Assembly: GCA_041398605.1 (NCBI GenBank)
Contig: JAWKUK010000006.1
Span: 124,001-188,000 of the forward strand
DNA length: 64,000 nt
Reading direction: 5' to 3'
From: JAWKUK01 sp041398605
GTDB lineage: Bacteria; Planctomycetota; UBA1135; GCA-002686595
Part shown: positions 1 through 9,200 of the stretch, piece after piece
How the letters are laid out: each line of letters begins with the position of its first letter
Numbering within the stretch: the first letter of the stretch is position 1
The notes under the pieces: model-generated
What the model was told of the DNA's origin: nothing
What the model saw: the letters and a program-made list of their open reading frames with translations, nothing else
The model's database searches: none
Program-made: the position numbers and the translations under genes

Positions 1-1241
1 GTATTCGTCGCGACGAGCGTGTACTCGCCGCTATCGAGCCCGCTCACCGGCGCGATGGTCAGCGTCCGCGTCGTCGTGCCGGACAGCGCGCCGCCGCCGC
101 TCGCGACGTTGCCGAGCAGGGCGACGCCGTCCTTGTGCCACTGGTACGACTGTGGGGCGCCGCCCGTCACCGTCGCGGCGAGGCTCACGGCCTGACCCTC
201 CCAGCACACGGCCGCGCTCAGCGCGAGCTCGGGGCAGCGAATGGTCGAGAGGCGCTCGACGAGCGCGGTCCCCGCCGTCGGAGCCACGCCGGTGGCCGAG
301 GTCGTGCCGCCGATCGCATAGAGCGCATCATCGGCGCCGAGCGCCGCCGCGAAGTGCTTGCGCGGGGTGAGCATGTCCGGGCCCTGGCTCCAGAACGTGT
401 GGTCCGCATCGAGGACCCACACGCGCGCCTCGACGCCGCTGTCGCTCTCGCCCCCGAGCACGTAGATGCGCCCGTCGACCCCCCGCAGGGCGCGCGCGCC
501 GTTCAACCCGACCGGCATGTCCGGCACCTCGGTGTCCGACCAGGCGTCCCCGAGCACGTCATAGCTCGCGACGTTCGTGCTCCGCGCGCCCCCGTGCTCG
601 ACGAACCCGCCGCAGACGAGCAAGTGGCCTTGGCCGTCGTTGACCGCGGCCGCGTCCGCCACCGGGGTCAGCAGCGGCGCGAGGACCTCCCAGGTGTCGC
701 TCGCCGCATCGTAGCGCTCGACCCGGGCCTTGTTCTGGTTCGACGGGGTCGCGGTCGCGCCGCGCCCTCCGCCGATCGAATAGAGGCGCCGGCTGTCGTC
801 GCTCGCCCACGCGAACAGCCCGTCGGGCGCCTGTGCGCTGCGATCCGCCAGCCCCGTCGTGATCCCGTTGACCCCGTCGTACACGTAGGTCTCGCCGGGG
901 TCACCGCCCGGGTCGAGCGCGTCGACGCCGCCGAAGACGATGAGGCGCCCGGCCGGGTCGAGGCCCGCCCCCTGGTGGATCACCGGCCCGTTGAGGGGCT
1001 CGAGGGCCACCCACTGGTTCGCGGCGACGGAGTACCGATGCACGGCGCCGTCAGAGTCCCCGTTGGTGCTGAAGGGCTCGCCGCCGATCGCGTAGAGCGC
1101 GTCGCCGACCGCCACGCCCGCCGCGTGTTGCCGCCCGGTCGCTGACGCCGGCAGTGACGCGACGGGCTCCCAGGTCTGGGCCGCGGCCAGGGATGTGAGG
1201 AGCGACACGGAGAGCAGGCGAGGGAGGGCGGGAGCACGCAT
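1..1241 (-). CDS. Secreted Kelch-repeat protein with Ig-like domain (3' end missing)
   Basis: The protein begins MRAPALPRLLSVSLLTSLAAAQ, a clear signal peptide ending at AQ, so it is exported. Several Kelch-type blades follow, with repeated motifs such as YAIGG, IVFGG, LVCGG and YVLGG. After about residue 335 comes an Ig-like segment containing YQWHKDG and DSGEYTLVATN. The gene runs off the left edge, so its C-terminus, possibly a sorting domain, is not visible. An ATG nine bases upstream (1250) is in frame and would add three residues. Kelch propellers mediate binding and the substrate cannot be read from the sequence. Kelch plus Ig architecture is common in secreted proteins of planctomycetes. 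It is divergent from the symporter that starts at 1488. Confidence 0.82.
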   Translation of the reverse strand, partial: MRAPALPRLLSVSLLTSLAAAQTWEPVASLPASATGRQHAAGVAVGDALYAIGGEPFSTNGDSDGAVHRYSVAANQWVALEPLNGPVIHQGAGLDPAGRLIVFGGVDALDPGGDPGETYVYDGVNGITTGLADRSAQAPDGLFAWASDDSRRLYSIGGGRGATATPSNQNKARVERYDAASDTWEVLAPLLTPVADAAAVNDGQGHLLVCGGFVEHGGARSTNVASYDVLGDAWSDTEVPDMPVGLNGARALRGVDGRIYVLGGESDSGVEARVWVLDADHTFWSQGPDMLTPRKHFAAALGADDALYAIGGTTSATGVAPTAGTALVERLSTIRCPELALSAAVCWEGQAVSLAATVTGGAPQSYQWHKDGVALLGNVASGGGALSGTTTRTLTIAPVSGLDSGEYTLVATN

Positions 1242-1487
1242 GGCAGCCATTCGATGGGGTCATTCGAAGGGTCGAGGGGCGCCGGCAGGGCGACCCTCGA
1301 CCGCCCCACGCTACGCGGCGCCTGCGCCTCTACCGATGACCCTGGGGTCATCTCTGAAGCGGCCACGTGTCCGCGCGCCGCCCGCCGACGTGGAGCCCGG
1401 GTCAGCGGCCCGGCGCGTTCGACGGGGTCACCCGGCACCCAGGACGGAGGCCATCCCAGAGCCCGCCCGGTACCATCGCGGCCCCCC

Positions 1488-3671
1488 ATGCATCTCTCCC
1501 CCATCGACTGGGCGATCCTCGGCGCCTACATCGCCCTCGCCCTCGGCGCCGGCGCCCTCCTGGCGGGGCGCGCCGGCAAGGACACCACCGAGTACTTCCT
1601 CGCCGGGCGCCGCCTGCCATGGTGGATCGCGGGAACGTCGATGGTCGCGACGACCTTCGCGTGCGACACGCCGCTCGTCATCAGCGGCTGGGTGCGTGAG
1701 TTCGGCATCTGGCAGAACTGGCAGTGGTGGTGCATCGCGCTCTGCAACGTGCTCGCCGTCGTGTTGTTCGCGCGCTATTGGCGCCGCGGCCAGGTGATGA
1801 CCACGGCCGAGCTCGCGGAGCTGCGCTACGGCGGCCGCTCGGCGAAGGCGCTCCGCGGCGTGCTCGGCATGTTCCAAGCCGGCATCACGAACACGATCAT
1901 CCTCTCGTGGGTGCTGCTCGCGGCCTCGAAGATCCTCGACGTGATGTTCGAGCTCGACAAGGGCACCGCGCTCTTGCTCGCGTCGATCATCGCGCTGAGC
2001 TACTCGGTGATGGCGGGCTTCTGGGCCGTCGTCGTCACGGATGTCGTGCAGTTCGCGCTCGCGATCACCGGGGCGGTCGTGCTGGCGGTGCTCGCGTGGC
2101 ACGCGATCGACGGCGCCGAGGGCGTGGCGGCCGCGGTCGCGTCCGGCGCGCTCCTGCCCGAGCGCCTCTCGCTGCTGCCGCCGACCGGCCCCGGGACGTG
2201 GCTGGACAGCTCGTTCTGGACGATCCCGGTCGCCAGCATGGCGGTGTTCCTCGGCGTCCAGTGGTGGGCGTACGAGTACGTCGACGGCGGCATCATCGCG
2301 GTGCAGCGCATCTCCGCGTCGCGCTCCGAGCGCGACGGCGTGCTCGCGATGCTCTGGTACAACATCGCGCATTACGCGCTGCGCCCGTGGCCTTGGATCC
2401 TCGTCGGCGTCGCGTCGCTGGTGATGCTGCCGCAGGTTGAGGTCACCGCGCCCTTCGACGGCACGATCCGCGAGGTCTCGTCCGCGCGCGGCGAAGAGCG
2501 CCTCGTCCTCGCGCCCGACGACGGCGGCGAGGCCGTGACCGTCGACCTGCGCGCGCTCGAAGCCCGCGGCGTCTTCGGCGCGGAGGACGCCGCGTCCGGT
2601 TGGTACCCGACCCAGGTCACGCTCGGCGGCGGGAAGAGCGCGCTCGCGACCGTGCAGGCCGGCGCGCGCTTCGAGCGCGGGGACGTGATCGCGCAGACCG
2701 ACCACGAGCGCGCGTACGTCGTGATGCTCGCCGGGCTCCTGCCGGTTGGGCTCCTGGGGCTCGCGATCACGGCGCTCCTGGCGGCGTTCATGTCGACGAT
2801 CGACACCCACGTGAACCTCGCCTCGAGCTTCTTCGTGAACGACGTCTACCGGCGCTTCCTGCGCCGCGACGGCTCGCCCAGCCACTACGTCAACGTCGGG
2901 CGCCTCGCGTCCGTCGGCGTCCTTGCGTTGGGCGCGTACTTCGCGCTGCTCGCGGACTCGATCAGCAACCTCTTCACGTTCTTCCTGGCGTTCCTCTCGG
3001 GCGTCGGCCCGATCTACGTGCTGCGCTGGCTGTGGTGGCGCGTGAAGGCCTCGACCGAGATCGTCGCGATGGTCGCGTCGAGCCTCACCGCGTCGACGTT
3101 GAAGTTCGCGGCCGCGCTGCATGCGAGCACGGGCCTCGAGCTCTTCCGCCAGGTCGCCGACTACCAGTGGGCCATCCACGGGCTCTCCGAGGACGGCGCG
3201 CTGACGCCGCCCGGGCTCCTGGTCATCACGGTCGCCGTCTCGACGTCGGCCGCGCTGCTCTCGCTGCTCGTGACGCCCAAGGCGCGCCCCGAGGCCCTCG
3301 TCACGTTCTATCGCCGCGTGCGCCCTGCGGGCGCCTGGGGGCCGGTGCGCGCGCTCTGCAAGGACGTCGCGCGCCCGCGCGAAGCTGGCCCCGTCCTCGC
3401 GGGTTGGCTCGGCGGCCTGATGACGATCTACGGGGTGCTCTTCAGCATCGGCTGGTACCTGTTTGGCGCGACGGAGCGCTCATTGCTCGCAGCCATCGTC
3501 GCCTTCCTCGGCACGCACATCATGCGCTCGGCCTTGCAGGCGCTCCCGGCGTACGAAGAGCGCGCGGGCGCCCCCTGGGCCGCCACGGCGCAGGGCGAGC
3601 TGTCGATGGACTTCTTGCGCGCGCCGGACGCCCCGCGCATCGGCCGCGACGACACACAGGACGACGATTGA
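1488..3671 (+). CDS. Sodium:solute symporter family protein (SSS) with inserted soluble domain
   Basis: This is a 727-residue multi-spanning membrane protein of the sodium:solute symporter family. It is recognised by the N-terminus with DWAILGAYIALALGAGALLA, the EYFLAGRRLPWW motif (family form FLAGR) and the LAAFMSTIDTHVNLASSFFV helix. It should use the sodium gradient to import a small solute, and the substrate is unknown. The start at 1488 is chosen because the family N-terminus begins there; the frame stays open upstream to 1254 but that part is not family-like. Residues about 316-405, between two membrane segments, form a hydrophilic insertion with APFDGTI near its start and GARFERGDVIAQ near its end. 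This resembles a biotinyl/lipoyl-like beta domain and is unusual for the family. The gene is convergent with the VOC gene, 21 nt away. Confidence 0.9.
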   Translation: MHLSPIDWAILGAYIALALGAGALLAGRAGKDTTEYFLAGRRLPWWIAGTSMVATTFACDTPLVISGWVREFGIWQNWQWWCIALCNVLAVVLFARYWRRGQVMTTAELAELRYGGRSAKALRGVLGMFQAGITNTIILSWVLLAASKILDVMFELDKGTALLLASIIALSYSVMAGFWAVVVTDVVQFALAITGAVVLAVLAWHAIDGAEGVAAAVASGALLPERLSLLPPTGPGTWLDSSFWTIPVASMAVFLGVQWWAYEYVDGGIIAVQRISASRSERDGVLAMLWYNIAHYALRPWPWILVGVASLVMLPQVEVTAPFDGTIREVSSARGEERLVLAPDDGGEAVTVDLRALEARGVFGAEDAASGWYPTQVTLGGGKSALATVQAGARFERGDVIAQTDHERAYVVMLAGLLPVGLLGLAITALLAAFMSTIDTHVNLASSFFVNDVYRRFLRRDGSPSHYVNVGRLASVGVLALGAYFALLADSISNLFTFFLAFLSGVGPIYVLRWLWWRVKASTEIVAMVASSLTASTLKFAAALHASTGLELFRQVADYQWAIHGLSEDGALTPPGLLVITVAVSTSAALLSLLVTPKARPEALVTFYRRVRPAGAWGPVRALCKDVARPREAGPVLAGWLGGLMTIYGVLFSIGWYLFGATERSLLAAIVAFLGTHIMRSALQALPAYEERAGAPWAATAQGELSMDFLRAPDAPRIGRDDTQDDD

Positions 3672-3692
3672 TCGCCACAGGCCGCGAAGAGC

Positions 3693-4124
3693 TCACTCTC
3701 TGAGCGCGGCGTCATACGCGCTGCGCTCGACGATGCCGTAGACGCTGAGGACGTTGCCGTCGACGTCCTCGAACAAGCACGAGACGCCGACCATCGTCGG
3801 GCCAGCGTCATGCACGAGCTTCGGCGCCGCGACGACGACGCCGCGCGCCATGAGCGACGCGCGCACGGCAAACGGGTCGTCCGCGTGGAAGACGACCTCT
3901 TGTGCGACGCCCACCTTCTGGGCTGGATCTGCCAGCGGCGCCGGCGCGGGCGGCAGGCCCGTCGCGAGGTGCAGGGCGAGCAGCGTCCCGTCGAGGTCGA
4001 ACTCGGTCCAGTGCTCGCTCTCCGCGCGCACCGGGAGGCCGACGGCGTCGCGGTAGAACGCGATGGCCCGCTGCATGTCGCGCACGAAGACGATGACGTA
4101 GCTGATCCGCTTGATGGAGCTCAT
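3693..4124 (-). CDS. VOC (glyoxalase/bleomycin-resistance) family protein
   Basis: A 143-residue protein with the beta-alpha-beta-beta-beta fold signature of the vicinal oxygen chelate superfamily. It opens with ISYVIVFVRDMQRAIAFYRD, has a middle FDLDGTLLALH strand, and ends with LFEDVDGNVLSVYG. Single-domain proteins of this length usually dimerise to form a metal site. The likely ligands are the His/Glu positions in LALH and near the C-terminal DVDGN strand. The substrate cannot be assigned; glyoxalase I, dioxygenases and antibiotic-binding proteins share the fold. The gene is monocistronic and convergent with the symporter. Confidence 0.88.
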   Translation of the reverse strand: MSSIKRISYVIVFVRDMQRAIAFYRDAVGLPVRAESEHWTEFDLDGTLLALHLATGLPPAPAPLADPAQKVGVAQEVVFHADDPFAVRASLMARGVVVAAPKLVHDAGPTMVGVSCLFEDVDGNVLSVYGIVERSAYDAALRE

Positions 4125-4294
4125 CGCGATACGTTACCCAACGAGCACGTTCGCGGCAGCCGAAGGCGCGTGGTCGGCCCCCTCTCTGGGACGCCGGCCA
4201 ACGCCCGGCATGCATGCTGCCGCCGGCCTGCGCGGCGGCGCGCCCCCGTCGCGCGACGTCCGAAGCCACCGAAGGGGCCAGCAGCCGCTCTCCT

Positions 4295-4354
4295 GCGCTT
4301 GGACCCCCAGCGCTTGGACCCTCAGCGCTTGGACCCTCAGCGCTTGGACCCTCA
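4295..4354. repeat. 15-bp tandem repeat, four copies
   Basis: Four head-to-tail copies of GCGCTTGGACCCTCA lie at 4295-4309, 4310-4324, 4325-4339 and 4340-4354. The first differs at one base. They lie downstream of the pilin gene in a stretch without a convincing gene. The same 15-bp period recurs at 6143 and 58378. Confidence 0.9.
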
Positions 4355-4373
4355 GCGCGGGGCCCCCTTGGCG

Positions 4374-6062
4374 CTAGTAACGCCGAGAGTGGCGACGGAC
4401 CTCGCGCATGGACTCGATCAAGTTGTCCGGGTCGACCCCTGACGGGCGCAAGAGCTCGGAGTACGTCCCTGTCACGGGGTTCTGCCACTGGACACCGATG
4501 ACCCGCTCCAGGGTAGAGAAGTCCAGGGCCGCGGCCGCACCCGAGTATTGGCGTCGGGTGCCGCCCGCGTCAAAGTAGCGAACCGTGACGCTTTGCTCGG
4601 GCGACGCGACCGCAGGGGTCAACGGTTCGATGCCGCGGGCCGCGAGGTCGCGCAGCGGGTCAAAGCCGATGCGGCGAGCGACGGCCTCTTCTTCGACGAT
4701 GTGCCAGGATTGCTGCTGAGGGAAGGCCGGGACCCCTTCACCGCCGACGCGGAAGGCGCCGTCGTAGGTCAACCATGCGCCGTCGGCGATGGTCAGGTGC
4801 TTGGCCGCGACAGCGCCCCAGACACGCAACATCGTCGGAAGCGTGACGCGGTCGCCGGGGGCGTACAGGATCCCGCGGAAGTCACCGATGCAGTCAACAC
4901 AGACCCGGTTGTCGTCTGTCGGGTCAGCGGAGGGGGTCACGAAGATGAAGGTCCCGCAGCGAAATTGGTCCTCGTCCCAGCTGCTTACGATCGACCCGTA
5001 CTCGAAGTCGAGGTCATCCTCGACCACGATGAGGATCGGCCCCGCGGAGTCGTTCAAGGTCAAGCGACCGCCGCTCGCGACACGCAAGCGCCTGGTATGG
5101 ATCACGGCCGGCCCCGCGATTTTCAGCTCCGCGCCGGCGACCACCTCGAACTCGTCGTAGTGGATCGACGTGTCTCCGAACTGTCGATCTCTGCTGACGG
5201 TCGTCCTGCCGCGGACGGTCCTCGAAGTCTCAGGGGTGATGACCGGCGGGAGCAGCGCGAGCGTCTCGGCGCGGTTGACCGCCTCGATGGCCGTGGACCC
5301 GGTGGTGATCAGCGTGCCCTCCGGACCAGGCATGACCTCGCCAAGCAGGAACGATGTGCGTGGCGCCAGGTTGGACTGCGACTGCCTGAGCCTAAGCCTC
5401 AAGTACGCGTCGTCGATGCCGTCGTAGTCAGCGCGGACGCTCGCAGGCAATGCAGCGTGGGCAACTCCGAAGGGATCGGGTGTGTCCGCTGGCCAAGCCG
5501 CCGCATCGTCGACGAAGATGTCGCCGTTGCTGCGCACGAGGCCGCCCCCACCGGTCGTCCTGAAGGCGTACGCAGGGTCGCGACCAGCGTCGTAGTTGCC
5601 GACACGCGCGTCATAGCCGTCGATGACGACGCCGTCGCCGATGGTCACGCCCTCAAGGCCAAAGAAGCCGAGCGCGCCGACCTGGTGGACGTTCGGCAAG
5701 ACGACCATGCGCACCGTGAACTGGCCGGTCCCGACCAGCGCGCGGCTCGTCAGGACCCTACGGCCGTCGTTCAGCCCCTCGCTCTCAACCCAGTAGACGC
5801 CGTCGTGGAACCGGACCGGGAGCTCCTCGGTGCCGAGCGCCCCGCTCTTGCCCTGTGAGATAGAGAGCACGCCCTCGGCGAGCCCGGCTTCCGCCACGTA
5901 GAGCGCGCGCTTGCGATCGATCGCCACGCCCTGGCGCTTGGCGAAGGCAGCCTGCACTTGCACGAGGTACGCGCCGAGCCCCGCGATGGTCGCCACCACC
6001 AAGAGCGACGCGACCAGCGCGGTACCCTGCTTCGATTGTCGGCCCTTGGTCGCTAGTCGCAT
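4374..6062 (-). CDS. PilX-like type IV pilus minor pilin / pilus assembly protein
   Basis: A 562-residue protein. Its N-terminus has a short basic leader, then a hydrophobic helix (GTALVASLLVVATIAGLGAY), then a region ending in KRALYVAEAGLAEG. That last region matches the AAEAGLxxA signature of PilX-type minor pilins. The leader GTAL would be the prepilin cleavage region. The rest is a large extracytoplasmic domain. Near residues 320-450 it has beta-rich, glycine-spaced segments (GPAVIHTRRLRVASGGRLTL, GDFRGILYAPGDRVTLPT) like the beta-helix domain often found C-terminal in such proteins. A Cys pair (CVDC) and a further Cys could form disulfides. No other pilus gene is nearby, so the assembly machinery must be encoded elsewhere. 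Confidence 0.78.
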   Translation of the reverse strand: MRLATKGRQSKQGTALVASLLVVATIAGLGAYLVQVQAAFAKRQGVAIDRKRALYVAEAGLAEGVLSISQGKSGALGTEELPVRFHDGVYWVESEGLNDGRRVLTSRALVGTGQFTVRMVVLPNVHQVGALGFFGLEGVTIGDGVVIDGYDARVGNYDAGRDPAYAFRTTGGGGLVRSNGDIFVDDAAAWPADTPDPFGVAHAALPASVRADYDGIDDAYLRLRLRQSQSNLAPRTSFLLGEVMPGPEGTLITTGSTAIEAVNRAETLALLPPVITPETSRTVRGRTTVSRDRQFGDTSIHYDEFEVVAGAELKIAGPAVIHTRRLRVASGGRLTLNDSAGPILIVVEDDLDFEYGSIVSSWDEDQFRCGTFIFVTPSADPTDDNRVCVDCIGDFRGILYAPGDRVTLPTMLRVWGAVAAKHLTIADGAWLTYDGAFRVGGEGVPAFPQQQSWHIVEEEAVARRIGFDPLRDLAARGIEPLTPAVASPEQSVTVRYFDAGGTRRQYSGAAAALDFSTLERVIGVQWQNPVTGTYSELLRPSGVDPDNLIESMREVRRHSRRY

Positions 6063-6533
6063 AGTGGTCTACTTGTGGCCCCGAGTTGGGCGATTCTCCG
6101 GCCCGGAGTTGCGCTCTGGCTGACCAAAGTGAGAGCGCCCCGGAGCTGCATCGCGCAGAGCTGCATCGCGCAGAGCGGCGTGGCGAGCGAGTGAGCCTCA
6201 CGCCGACCGCGATCGAACGCGTCCGCCGGGACTTTCGTCGCGGAGCGCTCTGGATCCACCGCCTGCGGCCCGCGGGGCGCAGGATCAATCAATGGCCGGT
6301 GAGGCAGGAAGGCGAGCATCTCTCGTAGGCGCGCGATGGCGTTGCGAACGACTGGTTCGATCGCGAGGTGAAGCGGCCGCTGCGCTCAAACCGAGCGCGC
6401 GCGGCCGACGCCACCCGAGAGGTCATCGGAGGTTGGCCCCAGCGGACATGAGGACCTGCGTCCGCGCGACGCCCAAATGGAGAGCGCGCGCACCAGAGGC
6501 CCTCACGCCGCGCGCCGACGGCAGCCCAAGCGA
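6063..6533. other. Intergenic stretch without a supportable gene
   Basis: These 471 bases separate the pilin gene from the hydrolase gene, both on the minus strand. The only structure I see is the 15-bp direct duplication at 6143-6172. Short open frames occur on both strands but none has a recognisable protein pattern. The pilin promoter should lie here. Confidence 0.5.
6143..6172. repeat. 15-bp direct tandem duplication
   Basis: Two exact adjacent copies of GAGCTGCATCGCGCA occur at 6143-6157 and 6158-6172, followed by a partial third (GAGC). They lie upstream of the pilin gene. The period equals that of the arrays at 4295 and 58378 but the sequence is unrelated. Confidence 0.85.
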
Positions 6534-7610
6534 TCAAGTCAGCGCGCCCGCCAGCGCGTCCTCGCCCTCGAGCACGCGGCGTGCCAAGTGCGCGAACGAG
6601 ACCTCGAGGGCCTCCTCCAGCCAGCGCCGGCTGCCCGAGTGAGCGCGCTCGCGGGCGAGGTATCCCATGTGGCCGCCGTGCGCCGCCACGTGCACGTCCA
6701 CGGCGGGCGAACGCTGCGCCTCAGCCGCGTCACGCCAGTCGATCAGCGGGTCGTCCAAGCTCGTCAAGATCACGGTGGGGACCTCGATCGAGGTGAGCCA
6801 CGGGCGCGCGGAGCAGCGCGCGTAGTAGTCCGCCGCATCACGGAAGCCCGCGAGCGGGGCCGTCACGCGCTCGTCGAAGTCACGGATCGTGGCTCGCAGG
6901 CCGAACTTCGGCTGGGGTGACAGGAGCCCCGCGCGCACACGCTCGTCGATCGCGCGCGCGCAGCCCCGCACGAAGTTGACGTCATACAGCCGATTCGACG
7001 GACGCTCGAGGCGCCCGACGCAACCCGCGAGGTCCACCGGCGGATTGACCGCGATCCCGGCATCGGGGAGCTCGCCGCTGCGCGCGCGGTCCCGACCGAT
7101 GGCGAGCAACAGCGCATTGCCGCTGAGCGAATAGCCGATCGCGAGGTGGCGCTGCCGCGGGTGCCGCGCGCGGCCCGCTGCGATCGCTGCCCGCACATCA
7201 TGCGCGACGCCGGAGTGGTACATCCCGCGCGCGAGGCCGGCGCCGAGGCCCGCGCCGCGGTGATTGACCGCGATGACCGTGTGCCCCGCGGCGCGGAAGC
7301 GCGCCGTCGCGCGGCGCACGTACCCCGAATCCGTGCTTCCCGTGAGGCCATGGAAGAGGTGCACGACCCAGGGCGCCTCCGCGGGTCGCTCCTCGCGGCC
7401 GCCTCTGGGGGCAGCCTCCAAGGTGACCAAGCGGTCGCCGTCGTCGAGGGTCACATCAAAGCGCTCGACGCCGCGCTCGCCCGGGATGAGCTCGGCAGCG
7501 TCCGTGGGGAGCCAGACCCCAAAGAGCGTCTGCGCGTGTCCCCCCCGCGCCCAGAGGGGCGGCTCGATGCTCGGGAGCGACAAAGGGGGCGGGGCCAACA
7601 CGGCGGGCAT
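6534..7610 (-). CDS. Alpha/beta-fold hydrolase, YheT family
   Basis: A 358-residue cytoplasmic hydrolase. Recognised features are the family opening (PLWARGGHAQTLFG), the oxyanion region HLFHGLTGSTDS near residues 84-95, and NHRGAG near 116. The nucleophile elbow GYSLSGN puts the catalytic Ser at about 161. LTSLDDPLI carries the acid, and HGGHMGY near the C-terminus carries the catalytic His. This is the full triad and the usual length for YheT-type esterases. The physiological substrate is unknown; the family acts on ester bonds of small or lipid substrates. It stands alone on the minus strand, 30 bases after the next upstream gene on the same strand ends. Confidence 0.88.
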   Translation of the reverse strand: MPAVLAPPPLSLPSIEPPLWARGGHAQTLFGVWLPTDAAELIPGERGVERFDVTLDDGDRLVTLEAAPRGGREERPAEAPWVVHLFHGLTGSTDSGYVRRATARFRAAGHTVIAVNHRGAGLGAGLARGMYHSGVAHDVRAAIAAGRARHPRQRHLAIGYSLSGNALLLAIGRDRARSGELPDAGIAVNPPVDLAGCVGRLERPSNRLYDVNFVRGCARAIDERVRAGLLSPQPKFGLRATIRDFDERVTAPLAGFRDAADYYARCSARPWLTSIEVPTVILTSLDDPLIDWRDAAEAQRSPAVDVHVAAHGGHMGYLARERAHSGSRRWLEEALEVSFAHLARRVLEGEDALAGALT

Positions 7611-7640
7611 TCTGGATCATAGGCGCCCGCCGCGAGGACC

Positions 7641-8990
7641 TCACCTGAGCCACGCGGTCGATTCGCCGCCGCCTCGGGCGGCGTGCACGCGCTGCGACGA
7701 GCCGCCGGCGACGAGGTCGTGCGGGCTCGAGCCGAGGAGGCCGGTGAGCCGCAGCTGCCCGTCCTGACCGAGCGCCCCCGCGTCGAGGTCAACGGTCCAG
7801 CCGCAGGGGCGGACCGCGACGTGGGACTCCGCCTCCGATCGCTCGCCGCGCACGCGCAGCGACGCGGACGGCGCCAGCGTCAGCCGGATCCCGCGCCGGA
7901 GCTCGTCGAGGTCGGCGACGTCGCGGCGGACCTCGGCCGTACCCGCGGTCGGACGGCCTTCGCCGTCCACAGCCTGCGCGAGGACACGCCACTCGCCTGC
8001 CCCAAGCTGGAGCTCGCCAACAAAGCTAGGCCCAGGGTCACCACCATGTGCTGCGGCTTCGGCGACGGCATCGGCGCTCGCCGTCAGCCACGCGCCATTC
8101 GGAGCATCGCGCCGCGCCCAGAGGTGGACCTCGTGTGTCCCCGGTGGCACACCGTCGATCGCGACAGCGCACGCGCCGGCGCGCGCGACGCGCTGCGTGA
8201 AGCCGACGGCGCCGCGCGCCGTGACGCGCTCGGACGGGCCGAACAGCCAGCCTGGGGCGAGGTGCTCCGGGCCCATCTCGCGCTGGAGCTCCAACACATG
8301 AACGTTGGCCCCGTGCCACACGAGAGTCGCGCCGAGCGGGATCGTCGTCCACACGACCGGGGCGATCGCGCCACGGGGCACGGATGGGATGAGCTCGACG
8401 TCCAGACGAGTCGGCCGGCGCAGCGCGAGCGCCGAGACCTCGGCCATGCCGAGCCCGCCCTCCTCGACGAGCCGGTGCACGACCTCGGTGCGCGCGGATG
8501 ACGGTCGGAGCCGCCCGAGGCGATGCACCTCCCCCGCGCGCGCATCGATCGTCCGCCACACGAGCGCGCGCTCCTCCCTGCGACCGGTACGGGCCGCGCC
8601 GCCCGGCGCGATGGACCACGAGACGACGACGACGACCTCACCGGCGGGCACGCCACCGACCAGGACCTCCCCGCGCGCCGCGCCGCGGCGGACCGAGACG
8701 AACGGCGCACGGCTGCGCGCGAGTCGGGACCGGCGACGCTCGAGGCCCTTCGCGAGCGGCGGCTCAGGGTTCAACACACGCACGTCGAGGCCCGCCTCGA
8801 GGGCGGCCTCGTCGAGCGTGAACGTGACCGTGGCGTCGCGCGCGTCGGGGGGGGCAGGCTCCGGTCGGAGCGCCGCGGAGCCGCTTGCACACCAAGCGAC
8901 GACGCAGGCCAAGCAGGCGGCGGCCGCGCGCGTGGCGGCGCTGCGGGCGGCGGTGGGGCGATCGAGGGTCGTGCAGCAGGGACGCGGCAT
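7641..8990 (-). CDS. Secreted or membrane-anchored protein of unknown function
   Basis: The ATG at 8990 gives a 449-residue protein. After a basic stretch it has a hydrophobic segment (AAACLACVVAWCASGSAA) that reads as a signal peptide, so export is likely. The frame is open further upstream but that part is arginine-rich shadow. The mature part is rich in beta-strand-like segments separated by Pro/Gly, for example VLVGGVPAGEVVVVVSW and VPPGTHEVHLWARR. This resembles the repeated beta-sandwich (carboxypeptidase regulatory-like) folds of large secreted proteins in this kind of genome. I do not recognise a specific family. The gene ends 30 nt before the YheT-type hydrolase and may be co-transcribed with it. 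Confidence 0.6.
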   Translation of the reverse strand: MPRPCCTTLDRPTAARSAATRAAAACLACVVAWCASGSAALRPEPAPPDARDATVTFTLDEAALEAGLDVRVLNPEPPLAKGLERRRSRLARSRAPFVSVRRGAARGEVLVGGVPAGEVVVVVSWSIAPGGAARTGRREERALVWRTIDARAGEVHRLGRLRPSSARTEVVHRLVEEGGLGMAEVSALALRRPTRLDVELIPSVPRGAIAPVVWTTIPLGATLVWHGANVHVLELQREMGPEHLAPGWLFGPSERVTARGAVGFTQRVARAGACAVAIDGVPPGTHEVHLWARRDAPNGAWLTASADAVAEAAAHGGDPGPSFVGELQLGAGEWRVLAQAVDGEGRPTAGTAEVRRDVADLDELRRGIRLTLAPSASLRVRGERSEAESHVAVRPCGWTVDLDAGALGQDGQLRLTGLLGSSPHDLVAGGSSQRVHAARGGGESTAWLR

Positions 8991-9200
8991 GGGGTCGTCG
9001 GCGCGCTCCGACGGGCGCGAACAAGGGAGACCTTGGACACGCCGCGCGCAGAACCGCGGGTCGAACGTGCCCGGACCCCCGCCTGACCGACCGCGAGCGC
9101 TGCGGGTTGCAGGCCGCGCGCCCATTCCGCGTTCGATGCGCTCCCATGCACGTGGGCGCGCGCCCACGGCCGAGCTCAGGCGCCCTGCGGCGCCGTCCGC

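Noticed and set aside
1428..3179. A 583-codon open frame on the minus strand opposite the symporter gene
   Set aside because: Its translation is Arg/Asp/Glu/His-rich without any protein pattern, the usual shadow of a high-G+C gene; the plus-strand symporter is clearly real.
4295..4354. CRISPR-like array
   Set aside because: The units are 15 bp and directly adjacent with no spacers, so it is a plain tandem repeat; no cas genes are in the window.
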